Source: Sclerurus mexicanus
Lineage: Eukaryota > Chordata > Aves > Passeriformes > Furnariidae
Assembly: GCA_013396755.1 (NCBI GenBank)
Contig: VWZF01007017.1
Coordinates: 372,001 to 436,000 of the forward strand
Reading direction: 5' to 3'
Length of the DNA: 64,000 nucleotides
This document shows positions 1 through 10,852 of this stretch, one piece after another. Numbering within the stretch: position 1 is the stretch's first letter; every line of letters begins with the position of its first letter. The notes beneath the pieces are model-generated. The model was not told where the DNA came from. It did not search any database and was given only the letters and a program-made list of their open reading frames with translations. The position numbers were made by a program, and so were the translations under genes.

Positions 1-3000
1 CCTCCCTGCTCAGGCAGACTAGGGAAGGGAAGTAGCACCCAGAGTGGGGGCTGCCCTGATAATCTTCATTTCCTTGGTCACTAATGAGCCCCTGTGGCAC
101 TGAACCTGCCACTGCCTGTGATGCTGCTTGACTGGATATGAAATTGTCAGCTTGTCTGCATTTGGAGTTTGATTCCAAACACCGTTTGCCTGGCAGAAGC
201 CAGAGGTCTGGAGACGTGCTTTGGTGTTCCTCAGGCAGCTGTGGAGAGACGCTGTGGGGTGGCCTGGGTGGCCCCACTGCCACTGTGACGATTGAGCCCT
301 GTGGTGGGGATAGGCAGAGCAGTAAAACACTCCTTATATGTGCACAGGTGGATGAACCTTGAACCCGTGTGGCTTCGACCCTTGAATGTGTGTGGCTTTG
401 ATGTGCGGACAAAGCCAAATGTTGCTGCCAGGCAGAGCCCCTCTAATCACTTGGTGCACGTTCAGGAGCACAATTATTTGGTCTGAAAGGAAATTCAGAT
501 GAATCACAAAAAACTTGTAAGAATTTAATCCAAATTGTATTTACTGCTCACACTAAGAACAACCATGACACAAGAAGATGCTCTGGCAGAATCACATGGT
601 TGACGGTCACCAGAGATCTGATTTTTGTGAGTATCTCTTAATTCCCAGGCACTTGTTGTGGGCATATAAATAAGTAATAGTGTCTCGTCTGGAAACAGAC
701 ACTTAGGAAGCAGCTTTTCTCAGGCTGTAACATTGCTATGCAGAAAACACACTCTGAGGGCAACAGCCTGACAAGTTAAACACCTGGCAATGCCCGTGGC
801 TGTCCTGACTGCCCATGAACTCCACGGCTTTTGGACTGTATTTATTATGGATGAAAAAATGAGCCTGACTTTTCCCAAACAGCAAGGTACTGCTGAACCT
901 AATGAGCACCAGTGCATCTAACCAGGGTGACCTGCTCGACTACCAGGCTGTTGCTGTTTAGCTATTTTCCATACAAGAGCCACCATGTTAATCCATCATT
1001 TTGGACAGTGGCACTTTCAGGGATGACATTGTCATGGTGTCGTACAACACTAAATAACTGTCACATTGCTCTTGGAGTTGTCATCTCATGGAGGTGGCAC
1101 ATCCAGGAGGATGTGAGGAGCAGGCAGTCAAAGCTCTCTTGTTCTCGGGAAGGTCTGGATTGATGTTGGTGTGCAGGAGCACCTGAGGAGGCACAAGAGG
1201 AACACCTTCCTTCTGGTGGTTTACCAGTGAAATGTTGGGCTGTGCTGTAGAGATGAGAAGCTCTGTGCCTTGTTCCCTTTTAGCGGCTTTCCTTCGCAGA
1301 GCACCTCCTCCTTCACAGTCACATGTAGGGCTGTTCCATCTTGTGTGAGTCACAAGTCCAAACACTACATGTGCTCCGTGGATGGTCATGTCTGGCTAGG
1401 GAATGAGTGCTGGGTGGCTGCTGACTGATGTGAGCCACGGAATGTGGCATTGGTGGCATCCCCCTTGCCTGTCTGTGGAGGACTCAGGGGGAGACTGAGC
1501 AGGAATTGTGGCATTTGGTATAATAAACAGGATTTTAATTCCCCTTTCCCTGTCCCTCTGCAATGAGAAATCTCCTGGATTTTTTTCCCAAAGAATATTT
1601 TAACCACGGCTCTGCATATTTTCTCTGGTGTATCTTGATAGAGCTTTTAGGATTTTTCACTGTTTTGGTATTGTGAAAAGGTCATTATGAACTTAGGCCT
1701 CAAGCTATGAGATAAATAATCCTACACCTCCCTCTCTCCCTGTCTCCTATGACTGACCTGGTAGGTTAATTTTTATGCTTTTTCTGAAAAATTAGTGATA
1801 GGTCTCACTCAAATTTCAGAAATGGCAACACTTTTCAGGGCAAGAAAAGTGGAACCGTCTCCTGTCTGGATGATAAACAGGACTTTTTGTCTGCTGTCCC
1901 AGTACCTGGGCATAAATTAATCATCAGCCTGCAGTGGTGGAAATGTTCCCATTTGCTCAGCATCAGAGGGATTCAACTTCTACCTCATGAATTCTTTATT
2001 GCTAAATCTTATACATCATGTAGATTAACTATGAGTGCCTGCAGCTTACTAACGAGACTGGGGCAGGATTTCATGGTCAGTTTTCACACCCCTGAGAACC
2101 CGTGGGCAACAGACAGGTGAGGAAATTTAGACACTTTCTGCAATTTCAGTTTGGATCACTAGTTTTTCCTGCAACTTCTCTGGAATTTCATCCAGCTGTG
2201 ACCTGTTCAGACTCTTTGCTACAGTTCTTTCTGTGGAACCAGATGGTTGTGAGAGCTGGAATGGCCAGGAAGGTGACAGGGCATGTCCCAGGTTGAGCTG
2301 GAATATCAGATGGACCTCAGGCAAGACCAAGACCCCCATTTTGGACTGAAGGGGGCTCCTAGGCCCTGGATGGGGGAGGCATGGAGGTGGATTGGGGCCA
2401 TTATGTTCTATTTGTTGTGCTCTGGGGGTACTGAGATTTCGGGGTACAGAATGGGGTGACACATCACAGCATCCCCAACTGGCTGAGGTTGGCAGGACCT
2501 CTGGCTGGTCCCTGAGCTACTTGGAGAGTTGACTGTTCATACAGAAGAGCTCCAACAGCATGTTATAAACCATTGCCTCACTGAAATACAGCACATGAGG
2601 TGCTGTGTGCAGTTACAGCATCAGGTCTACATGATGATTAAAAGTCAGAGACACCTACATATGCTGATGAGCAAAATTTTTAAATGGTGAAGCCCATGAA
2701 AAGTGGCAAAACTGCCCTTGATTTGGCTCCCTTCTTGAGGTGGACGTGCAAGTACCTGCTGTGAACATCACAGGGCTCGATGAAATTAGTACGTCTCCAA
2801 GACACAGCCTGCTGAGTGCCCAGGTGTGAGGCTGTTCGGGGGTGTGGAATAGAACTCAGCTTCATGAAGTCTTGGGGTGTTTGTTGGTGCAGAGAAGGAA
2901 CTCTGCCTTCTGGCTTGCTGTTAACCCACTGCTCCTGCAGACCCACCTCTCACACTCTGGGGTGCATCAACATTTGCTCTGTGTACGGTGTTTAATGCAC

Positions 3001-3007
3001 CCGAGGG
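1..3007. other. Unique non-coding sequence, no gene seen
   Basis: Open frames here stay near or below 110 residues on either strand and show no recognisable domain. No CR1, LTR or simple repeat of note is visible. The sequence is mixed in composition with scattered AT-rich stretches. Confidence 0.6.
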
Positions 3008-3263
3008 GAACAATTTTAAACTAAAGGAGAGGAGATTTAGATTAGGGATTAGGAAGAAATCATTCCCTGTGAGGGTAGCGAGGTCCTGGCACAGGGTGCC
3101 CAGAGAAGCTGTGGCTGCCCCAGCCCTGGAAGTTTCCAAGACCAGGTTGGACGGGGCTTGGAGCAACCTGGGCCAGTGGAAGGTGTCCCTGCCCATGGCA
3201 GGGGGTGGGATGAGTTGAGGTTTAAGGTCCCTCGCAACCCAAACCAGTCTGTGACTCTACGAT
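3008..3263 (+). repeat. CR1 LINE, 3' end fragment (plus orientation)
   Basis: This is a 5'-truncated CR1 copy running from the block AGATTTAGATTAGGGATTAG through the CR1 landmarks TGCCCAGAGAAGCTGTGGCT, GGTTGGACGGGGCTTGGAGC and CTGCCCATGGCAGGGGGTGG to the degenerate tail GTGACTCTACGAT. The 3' end is present and the 5' end is lost, as expected from incomplete reverse transcription of a LINE. It carries several substitutions, for example TCGCAACCCAAACC where TCCAACCC is usual, so it is not very recent. Short open frames across it on both strands are by-products. Confidence 0.92.
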
Positions 3264-4408
3264 CAGACATTTTGCCATCTTCTCAAAACCTCATCTCTGT
3301 TGCACTTCCCAAGTTTGGATTCACCTCCAGAGCTGTAGTAGGAGGACAATTTCAAGGATGCAGATAATAATCTCTCTCCTTTTCTCTCTTGCTTATTGTT
3401 GGTTTTGTTAACCGCCAACTCCATCTCCTCTGCGTACAGATAATTTCTATACAATAAGCCTCGTAGAGCAGCTTCAAGTGTTCAGTGTAATGACGAGAGC
3501 ACTGAGGCAGCTAGGTAGATAATTTATTTGATTTCAAAATGCTGCCACATTTGTACATGGAAAACTTTAAGGAAAATTAAACTCATTAAAATCCCCCACA
3601 TAAATTGTATTTGCAACAAAGCAATTAAGAAATCTCGCCTCTCCAGCACGGTGGGCAACATTCTAAATAAAATAAAGCCCAAATTACCTTTTACTGGAAA
3701 CAAAGTAAAAGCTATCTCTTGAGACTTAATAAGAAAGGGGGGGGGTGTTGGAATTAATACAAAGATTTAGCAGCTTCCTTCTGTATGTGTTGCTACGCAT
3801 TTTGCTGAAATTGCCGGAGAAAAAAAAAACAAACAGTGCAGAAGGATCACATCCATGAGAGGGTTTGTTTTTTTTTTCCCAACTAAAGTACAGCACTTTA
3901 CAGAATGAAAAAAAAGAGTCAAGGATTTTACTTTCTTCCCCCAACACATGTGTGTACAGAGGTTTGCCAGGGTTTTGTTTGGGTTTATTTTCATTGTCTT
4001 AGCTCCAGACTACTCCTTAAAGTCCCCCTTGTTTCTATGGGAACAAAAGAAATAATGCCGAATCAATGGACTACAAAATATGGAGCCTGTCCCATAAATC
4101 CCAGGGAGCAAGTTTTACTCATCCCAATGGTCCCTCTGAATGCTGAAACAGCTCCCACAGATAAAGGTTTTCAGGACAGGCCCCAACCTGAGAGAGTAAC
4201 GCTGTGGCTGTGCTTGATGTGCCTGAAGTGCATGTGCGTGGGAGAGGGAGGAGATGCCAAGGTGGACAGAGGGACAGGGTGCGGTGCTGGCAGCCGGGAA
4301 TGTTCCCTGCCCGTGTGTCCCCCTGGGGTGCAGAGCTGCCTCTCGCTGCCCCTGCTGAGGACACACTGGGAGTGGAGGGGGCTCTGCCATGATGCACCTC
4401 AGGATGGG
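3264..4408. other. Unique sequence with homopolymer tracts
   Basis: No gene is supported. The interval holds a run of nine G at 3737-3745, a perfect A/T-rich inverted repeat (separate entry) and several A or T runs of 8-10. The 181-residue open frame at 3905-4450 crosses into the next CR1, which supplies its last residues, so I do not treat it as a gene. Confidence 0.6.
3819..3878. repeat. Perfect 16-bp inverted repeat, 28-nt spacer
   Basis: The left arm GAAAAAAAAAACAAAC at 3819-3834 is the exact reverse complement of the right arm GTTTGTTTTTTTTTTC at 3863-3878. The arms could fold as a hairpin with a 28-nt loop. Each arm is mostly a ten-base A or T run, but the matching C/G positions inside and outside the runs make this more than two chance homopolymers. 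Confidence 0.8.
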
Positions 4409-4511
4409 TCACAGAATCACAGAATTGTTCAGGTTGGAAAAGCCCTCTAAGGTCATCGAATCCAACTACTAACCCAGCACTGCCAAGCGCACCACTAACC
4501 CACGTCCCTAG
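4409..4511 (-). repeat. CR1 LINE, 3' end fragment (minus orientation)
   Basis: Read on the plus strand it begins with the reversed CR1 tail TCACAGAATCACAGAATTG. It continues with GGTTGGAAAAGCCCTCTAAG, TCCAACTACTAACCCAGCAC and ACCACTAACCCACGTCCCTA. This is the CR1 class whose 3' end reads TTGGCAGTGCT...GGTTGGACTTGATGA in sense, and it differs from the copy at 3008. Only about 100 bp of the 3' end survive. Confidence 0.9.
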
Positions 4512-6938
4512 GGCTGTTTCCAGCCCCTCTCTCGTCCCAGGGCTGGGTGCTGTGGAAGGCCAGGGTGTCACCACCCAGCATGGTGGCACTGTTAGAGCAC
4601 CTCCCTGGGCTGTACGAGCAAAGGCAGAGGGAGGCTGCTGAAAACACCACTTATAAACTGTAGCTACATTGAGGAAATATAGATCTACTGAGATGGTGCC
4701 ATTGGATCAAGCTGTTCCTGCCCCTCCTGGGGAGAACCTGATGGAGACCCCCTCTCTTCTTGTCAGGGACTCTGATGCTAAAAAGACTCTAAAAAGAGCT
4801 GAAGAAGGGCAGGATACATTTGATTCATCCACAGGTAGCCCTGCTCTCCAGTAAAAGCCCTGCCAGCCACGTTGTCTGTCTCAGTGTCTGGGGGACAGTG
4901 CCGTTGTGGGACCACTGGATGCTCCGTGCAGCCCTGGAGTTCTGCTGACCTGATCTGTGCAGAAAACTCTTTGTTTGGCTCTGTAGGATGAGGAAAAAAG
5001 CTCCACAGGATGGGGTGTCTGGCTGTGGAGCGTGAAGCTGTGCAGCCCAGGCTGTGCAAGCCTTTGGAAGATGGCCAGTCCCGTAGGGTCCCTCCCGAGC
5101 CTACTTAATTGCGTGAAATAAGATGAAAAGACAGGCTAATGAGAAACCCCATCTGCCAGCCAGCTAAAATTAAGGCTGCCTTCTTCAGTGAAATGTGCTC
5201 AAATATCTGTATTCCTTTAATATCTCTTCAGATGGCCGAGCAGGTTTCAGACACAGAACAGTGCTGGTCTCAGCTCTGATTTTTTTCCTTAGTTTTCCTA
5301 GTTTGCCCCTGAACAGCAGGGGAAGTGGAAAAAATTGGCTGAAGGATTCAGTTTCAGCATGAACTTATTTAAGAGAGCATCAGCTCATAAAGCTGCTGTC
5401 CAACCTGCTCATTATTACATTATATTACGTGATTCAGTGATTCATAGTATCGAATTGGTTACGGACGGATATAGCAGGTGGTCTCAGGGCACTTTTGAAC
5501 TTGCTAGAAAAAACTGGGACAGAAATTCAACAGAAGAGAATTTTCAGAACAACCCTGAGGGTATTTGTTTGGGGAAAGGAAATATATAGGGAAAGGTCTT
5601 TAATTTCACCCGTTCTGCCTGATGCCCCCATGCAACATCTGCGCCCTGAAGTAGCTGATTTGTTTAGTTTTCCTTACTAATCACTCTCACAGCATTCAAG
5701 GGAAGATATTTCTTGCTGCAAAGGATTGACCTCCAAGTGCCCACACTCTGAAGGCTTGGTGGGAGAGGGTCCAGGCACAGAGGGGCATGGCACAGTGGGT
5801 ACATAGGGAAACTGTGTCCCTCTGTGATGTTAACACCAATGAGAGCACTAGCAAAGGGCTGAGTAGAGGGGCAGGACCTCGGCACATCATCTGGAACAAG
5901 GATGCAACTCTTTCTGCTGAAGACTGACGCGTGCCCAGACGTGCCCCCTACAGCTGGATATGAGTGTGGGTTGGAGGTGCTGCCATGCACACATACTCCC
6001 TCTTCCTCAAACCAGCTGATGAATGAAAGCGCATCTTCACTTCCCTTTAACCATCCAGTGTTGTAAATCAGGAACCACTGGGTAAGCTGGCAAAAGTTCC
6101 AGCAATGTGAAGTCATGAACAAAGAATGGAGACCCCATCAAAACCTAGAAACAAATAATTACCAAACGATTCGTAGTACTTAAGACCACACAAGGACAAG
6201 TTCTTAAAGCAAATTGCGCACATCTTTGGAAAACATGTATTGATTTCCACCATGTCAATTGAGAAATAAATGTCTAATCACTGTTTCATGGATTAAGACT
6301 GAAGGAAAATGTATTTTTTCTCTCTCCACAACCTATTGTTCAAGCAAAGTAGTATCAGTTAATCAATCTTGTGATAATAGCTTTCAGGGTAACTGCGTGA
6401 TTGAAATTCATCTTTCTTTATTTTTCCACACAGCAGTGCAAAAATAGCTGTGTAGGCAAGAACACAATTACAGCAACCTCTATTGAAATGGCGATTATTT
6501 TAGGGCTGGTGTTTTGGAGATTTTGGTGATTCTCTTTCAGAATACAGACTTTGTGCCCCCTGAAAAGGTGTCTTTGAAAGCGATTTAGCCTAATTACCAA
6601 CTGCAGACCCGACATCAAAGGTTCTGTCAGCTCTGGTGGATGACTGAAGTGATGAATGGGTGTGTACCAGTGACTAGGGAACGATGTATCTGCCTGCCCG
6701 AGCAGTGGAAATTGACGTCAAACATCTGACTCTACTTTGTGTTGAAGCAGGATCAGCAGCAGGGCAAACTGCTGAGTTGCCAGACTTTTCCTGGGCTAAC
6801 GCATTTGTGTCCTTCCCTTTGCCCCAGGATAGAGCATGCAAATGAAGCCCCCTCTGCTCACTGAAGGAATCCACCCCTTGGCGGGTCTGGGCACAGGGAA
6901 GGGAGAAGACTCGGCCCCTGCAGATGGAGAGAACTGCT

Positions 6939-6966
6939 GGGGGGGGGAAAAAAAAGACCAAAAAAA
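6939..6966. repeat. Homopolymer junction G9-A8 plus A7
   Basis: Nine G are followed directly by eight A, then GACC-spaced by another A run of seven. This is a simple-sequence tract likely to vary in length between individuals. Confidence 0.75.
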
Positions 6967-7060
6967 CCCACTTAAAAATGAAAGCTGAGGTTAAAGTGAA
7001 GAACACTGGTAGAACTGAGAGAGCCTGCATGATATGATAAGAGCATGTTTTTAAGGAGTT

Positions 7061-7080
7061 CTCATTTTGGTGAAAATGAG
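7061..7080. repeat. Short perfect hairpin, 8-bp stem with GGTG loop
   Basis: CTCATTTT at 7061-7068 pairs with AAAATGAG at 7073-7080 around a four-base loop. There is no T-run after it and no wider stem, so it does not qualify as a microRNA precursor or terminator. Confidence 0.6.
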
Positions 7081-8170
7081 TTTTGGATCCTCATCAGTGT
7101 ATTCAGGAGAAAAATATGACTGTAATGTCTATTGAAGAGAGATAAAAAGGAGATCTGCTGAAGGAGAAGTAATGAATTTACACTTCCAACATCCATTCTG
7201 AGGTGCAGAAGATACATTACTCTACATTATGCCTATATTAGACTTAAATAAATTTCATTATGAAAACAAGATTAGAGGAGAGCAGTGCAATTTGAAAACA
7301 GCCAGTAATTATATGATTGCTTAAAATAAAGAGCTTTCAGGGTTGTAATACATGCACTTTTGGATAACAATATATAAAATACATATTAAAATGATGTAAA
7401 GGGACAGCATTAAATATACCACAGTGGAGGGCTCAGGTCTGCCTTTAACCCCTCCTGTCCCTCTCTGTTCTGGACAGAGTCCAGCTTGCCTCATGGGAAA
7501 CCATGAGGATGAATCCCATTTATTGGGGGAACAGAGTGATACACAGGGAAACATTTAGCACAGTGACAGATGCTGTGATTGCAAACTGCCACCATGAGAG
7601 GATTGTTGTGCTGTGGCACCATGCTCAGCACTCTGACAGTGCTCACACAACACTGAGAGCTCATACCCTGCCCATCAATAACTGTTATTACACTGAAGCC
7701 CCTCCATCCGCAGCAGTGAAGCTTCTGCAGTCAAAATAATGAGCAGCCACAACTGTTTCCACACAGATAATTCCTTCATGTGGATCCACCAGACATCCTC
7801 TTCCCCAAAATGTGTTGCCTTGCAGAATTAATTCACATTCTTATTATGCAAAGTTCCTTGGTACCAGCATTGCACAGTGCTGTCTGCTTTCTGGCTGAGA
7901 TCCTTGGTTACCAAAAAATATCTGGAATCGTGTGGTAGAACATCTTCTGTAGGATGTGCATTTGTTAGAAATGCATGGGGAACTTTTTAGCTCATTTTTA
8001 GTCATCATTTTATGCGACCTGTCTATATAAGCAGGATGGAAAATGCAACCTGTTGATTTCTAAAATATTGCTCCCAGTGTTACAAATCTTGGTTCATTAG
8101 TGAAACAGACTGGCAGTCATTGCTTAAACACCGGGAAAGGAGGAGCGCGGGCACTGGGCTGGACCAGGGA

Positions 8171-8216
8171 GAGACCCAGCAGTGCCAGCAGTGCCCAGCA
8201 GACCCAGCAATGCCCC
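8171..8216. repeat. Low-complexity CCAGCAGTGCC-type tract
   Basis: About four degenerate copies of an 11-12-base motif built on CAGCAGTGCC and CAGCAGACC lie head to tail. The tract is short and imperfect. Confidence 0.5.
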
Positions 8217-10639
8217 TGCGGCTGTTCTCCCACTGGGGATGGGGACATGAGTCCCTACGGGGCGTGGGGGGGCCCAGCTGTGGGGAGAGGGATAAGGGGG
8301 TCCATGGTGCTGGATCCGTGGGACTCCCCTGCTCCAGGGACCTGCCAGACTCCTGCAGAAACCCTTTCTGCTCAGAATCTGTGAGGAGTTGTCACAGATG
8401 CACCTGATCAGGCTCGGTAGTTAATGTGTTTTTACAGCATCTGAGTACAACTCTGAACATTAAAGTTTACATGTGTGCATCTTCCAAGTGCCCAAATTTC
8501 GGCATGCTGAAGCTGGACCTATTTTAATTAAATGAAAATTCTTATTTCCTCCAGTTTTATTCAGGGAAATACTGGTTAGAATCACAGCAAAATTTACCAC
8601 TTCAGATGGTCAGAAAATAATTTAGAAAGAACAAACAAAAATTAGTTTTACTTTAATTAAAATTAAGGAACCTCCTGTCTGAGCAGGTCCAAAGAGGCTG
8701 TAGGTTTGCATTAGGTTCTGAACTGCCTCAGGACCATGAGGCCACTGATCCTTCATGAGGTGGACATGCTTTAAAGGGATGTGTTCCAAGCATCCTCCTT
8801 TGTATCACCTGAAAGGTGATAACTGAAGTTTATTTATCACTCGGTATTTTTTTATATGAGAAGCTTCAAACCTAGTTTTTACTTTGCTAATATTTTTACT
8901 TTTCCTTCTTGTCTCTCCTCTTCCCCTTGCTTGAAGATGGGTAGAGGTGTGACAACATGATGCTGTAGTAAACCGCCATTGCAATATTATCTGAGCTTAT
9001 CTGGCTCAGGAGGTCTGATCAAGGCCTTTAAAAATAGTTTTATTGAAATGGTCTACAATACAATTTGCAGGCTGAGATCAAGGCATCTCATGGGAGCAAA
9101 GCTGTGCCCTGGCAGGACAGGAGTGCAGTGATGCCGCCGGAGGGATGCACCATGTGATGCTGGGTGGGTCCTGCCATGACCTACTTACGGCTCCTGGGGC
9201 GATGCTTGGTGCTCGAGCTGTGACATGCCAAGGAGTCAGATGACATGACAGCAGTAGATCTTCAGCTCTCACTGAATAATTTAACTCTGAAAAAATGAAG
9301 TCAACCTTCCTCCCCTGGAAGTGTATAGTGGAAAGAGGGAGAGCTGCAAGGGAGAGGGAGGGGAAAAATTGAGGTTTGAGAAAACCCAAGACACTCTGAG
9401 GAACTTGAAGTACATAGAACAAGTAATTTTTATAGTCCGTTTAAATTTCCAGAATTTTTCAGTCAATAACTGATATGTTGATGTATTCAGAATAAGAGAA
9501 CTTCAAACCTGACTTTTTAACAATTTTGGCTACACTTGGCTAAGGTATTTTATTTTCCCTGCAAGCTCTAAAGAGGGATCCAGGAGACAATAGGGACCAT
9601 TCTGAGTGCAGCATCATCAGGAAAATGAATTTTGGTATTTAAGAAGTCAAATCCAAAGTCAGCTTATTCTTTTCTTTCCATGCCAGGTGAAATGTGCACA
9701 TCTCTATATACAGATGAAGGCACAAAGGGAAAAGATTTTGCATGAAGAGAGCACATCAGAGAGACCAATGAAATGCTCTGAGTATCAGACGTGCATGGCT
9801 TGGTGCAAATGGCTTACTGGAAATACAAACTACCTTCAATCTGACATGGACTGGCCACCACTGACATGGGGAAAGCCTGGGGGCTGGTTTGAATAGACCC
9901 TGACCCTCCTGCAGGCACGAGTCTGACAGAGCCCTGCCTTGGGATGGAAAACTTCCACAAGCTGGGAAAACACATTGTGTTTCAAAGTGTCTCAAAGTCC
10001 TCCAGATTTGGCATTGCTGCAGCCACCCAGCACCACTCCTCTTTCCAACACAATCCAAGGAGCATCCTGCTCCCCAACAGCAGGGTGGGCCAGGCTCTAC
10101 CAGGAGGAGGAGGAGCATCCAGCAGCACTGAGCTTGGGAACAGACAGTGCTGAGACTTCCTAACACTTGAAAGAAGTCTCAAATTAGACTTGGGCTAAAA
10201 GAGGGTTTTTCCAGTCTATGTCCTCAGTGAGCCAGGACAAGTGTGGGTGACCAGCATGGAAATCTTATAAACAATTCCATTTATTCTCTGGGATACTCGA
10301 TACAAAATTCTTGTATGGAGTCCGTTTTCCCAAAAGGCACTTGTAAAACAGATTCATGCCTTGATGAACAAACACAGAAGATTATAAAAATCACCCAAAT
10401 GTGCTTATGAAAGTCTCAAAGAAATGAAGGGAAGATCTGACTGCAATAACGCTTCAGTCAGCTCTGGAAAGTACACTGCCTGTGGCAAAGAGGTACTTGC
10501 CAATATTTATGTCATTGTTCTCTCTCATTCTCCTGGGTAAGCCTACCCACCACTCCAGACTGACACCAACAGTAAAGTCCCCAAAATCTGTGTAAAACTG
10601 AGAATCACTGCAGCCAGCTCTATTTATTACCACTGGCGG

Positions 10640-10852
10640 TTAACAAATCACCTGCTTGATGCTTTGATTCACTATCTTTGTAGGCACAGAATATGGATTG
10701 ATTGGTTTGCGATTCCCCTGGCCCCATTTTTTAAAAATAAATACTCCTGTTCCTTTCCAAGTCCGCTGGGACACGTGAGAGCTCTTGAAGATAATCAGGA
10801 ACGTAAGTGATTGCTTCCCCGAGTTTCCCAGGTCTGCCTGGGTAAATGTCAC
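10640..10852 (-). pseudogene. Possible old LINE (CR1-like) reverse-transcriptase remnant
   Basis: The minus strand is open for about 70 codons. The translation contains the order LIIFKSS...RTWKGTGVFIFKK...GN...SVPTKIVNQSI. This resembles the start of the CR1 reverse-transcriptase domain, where a W(K) precedes an IFKKG block, then a GNYRP block, then SVPxKIxEQ. The NYRP core is not intact and a few codons seem lost. No 3' UTR of CR1 is visible nearby, so this would be an isolated internal piece from an old insertion. It could also be a chance open frame. A translated search against CR1, L3 and other LINE proteins would decide. Confidence 0.4.

Larger units (their letters stand above)
4512..10639. 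other. Long CR1-free unique stretch, no gene seen
   Basis: No coding region, RNA gene or interspersed repeat is supported. Minor items are a G9-A8 junction at 6939-6955 followed by a second A run, a small perfect hairpin at 7061-7080, and a short CAGTGCC/CCAGCA low-complexity tract at 8171-8216. Parts near 6.2-6.6, 7.0-7.3 and 8.4-8.7 kb are AT-rich with few repeats and could include conserved non-coding DNA, which cannot be judged from one sequence. Confidence 0.6.

Noticed and set aside
3905..4450. 181-residue plus-strand open frame
   Set aside because: Its C-terminal end is translated CR1 3' sequence (reverse orientation), and the rest shows no family similarity.
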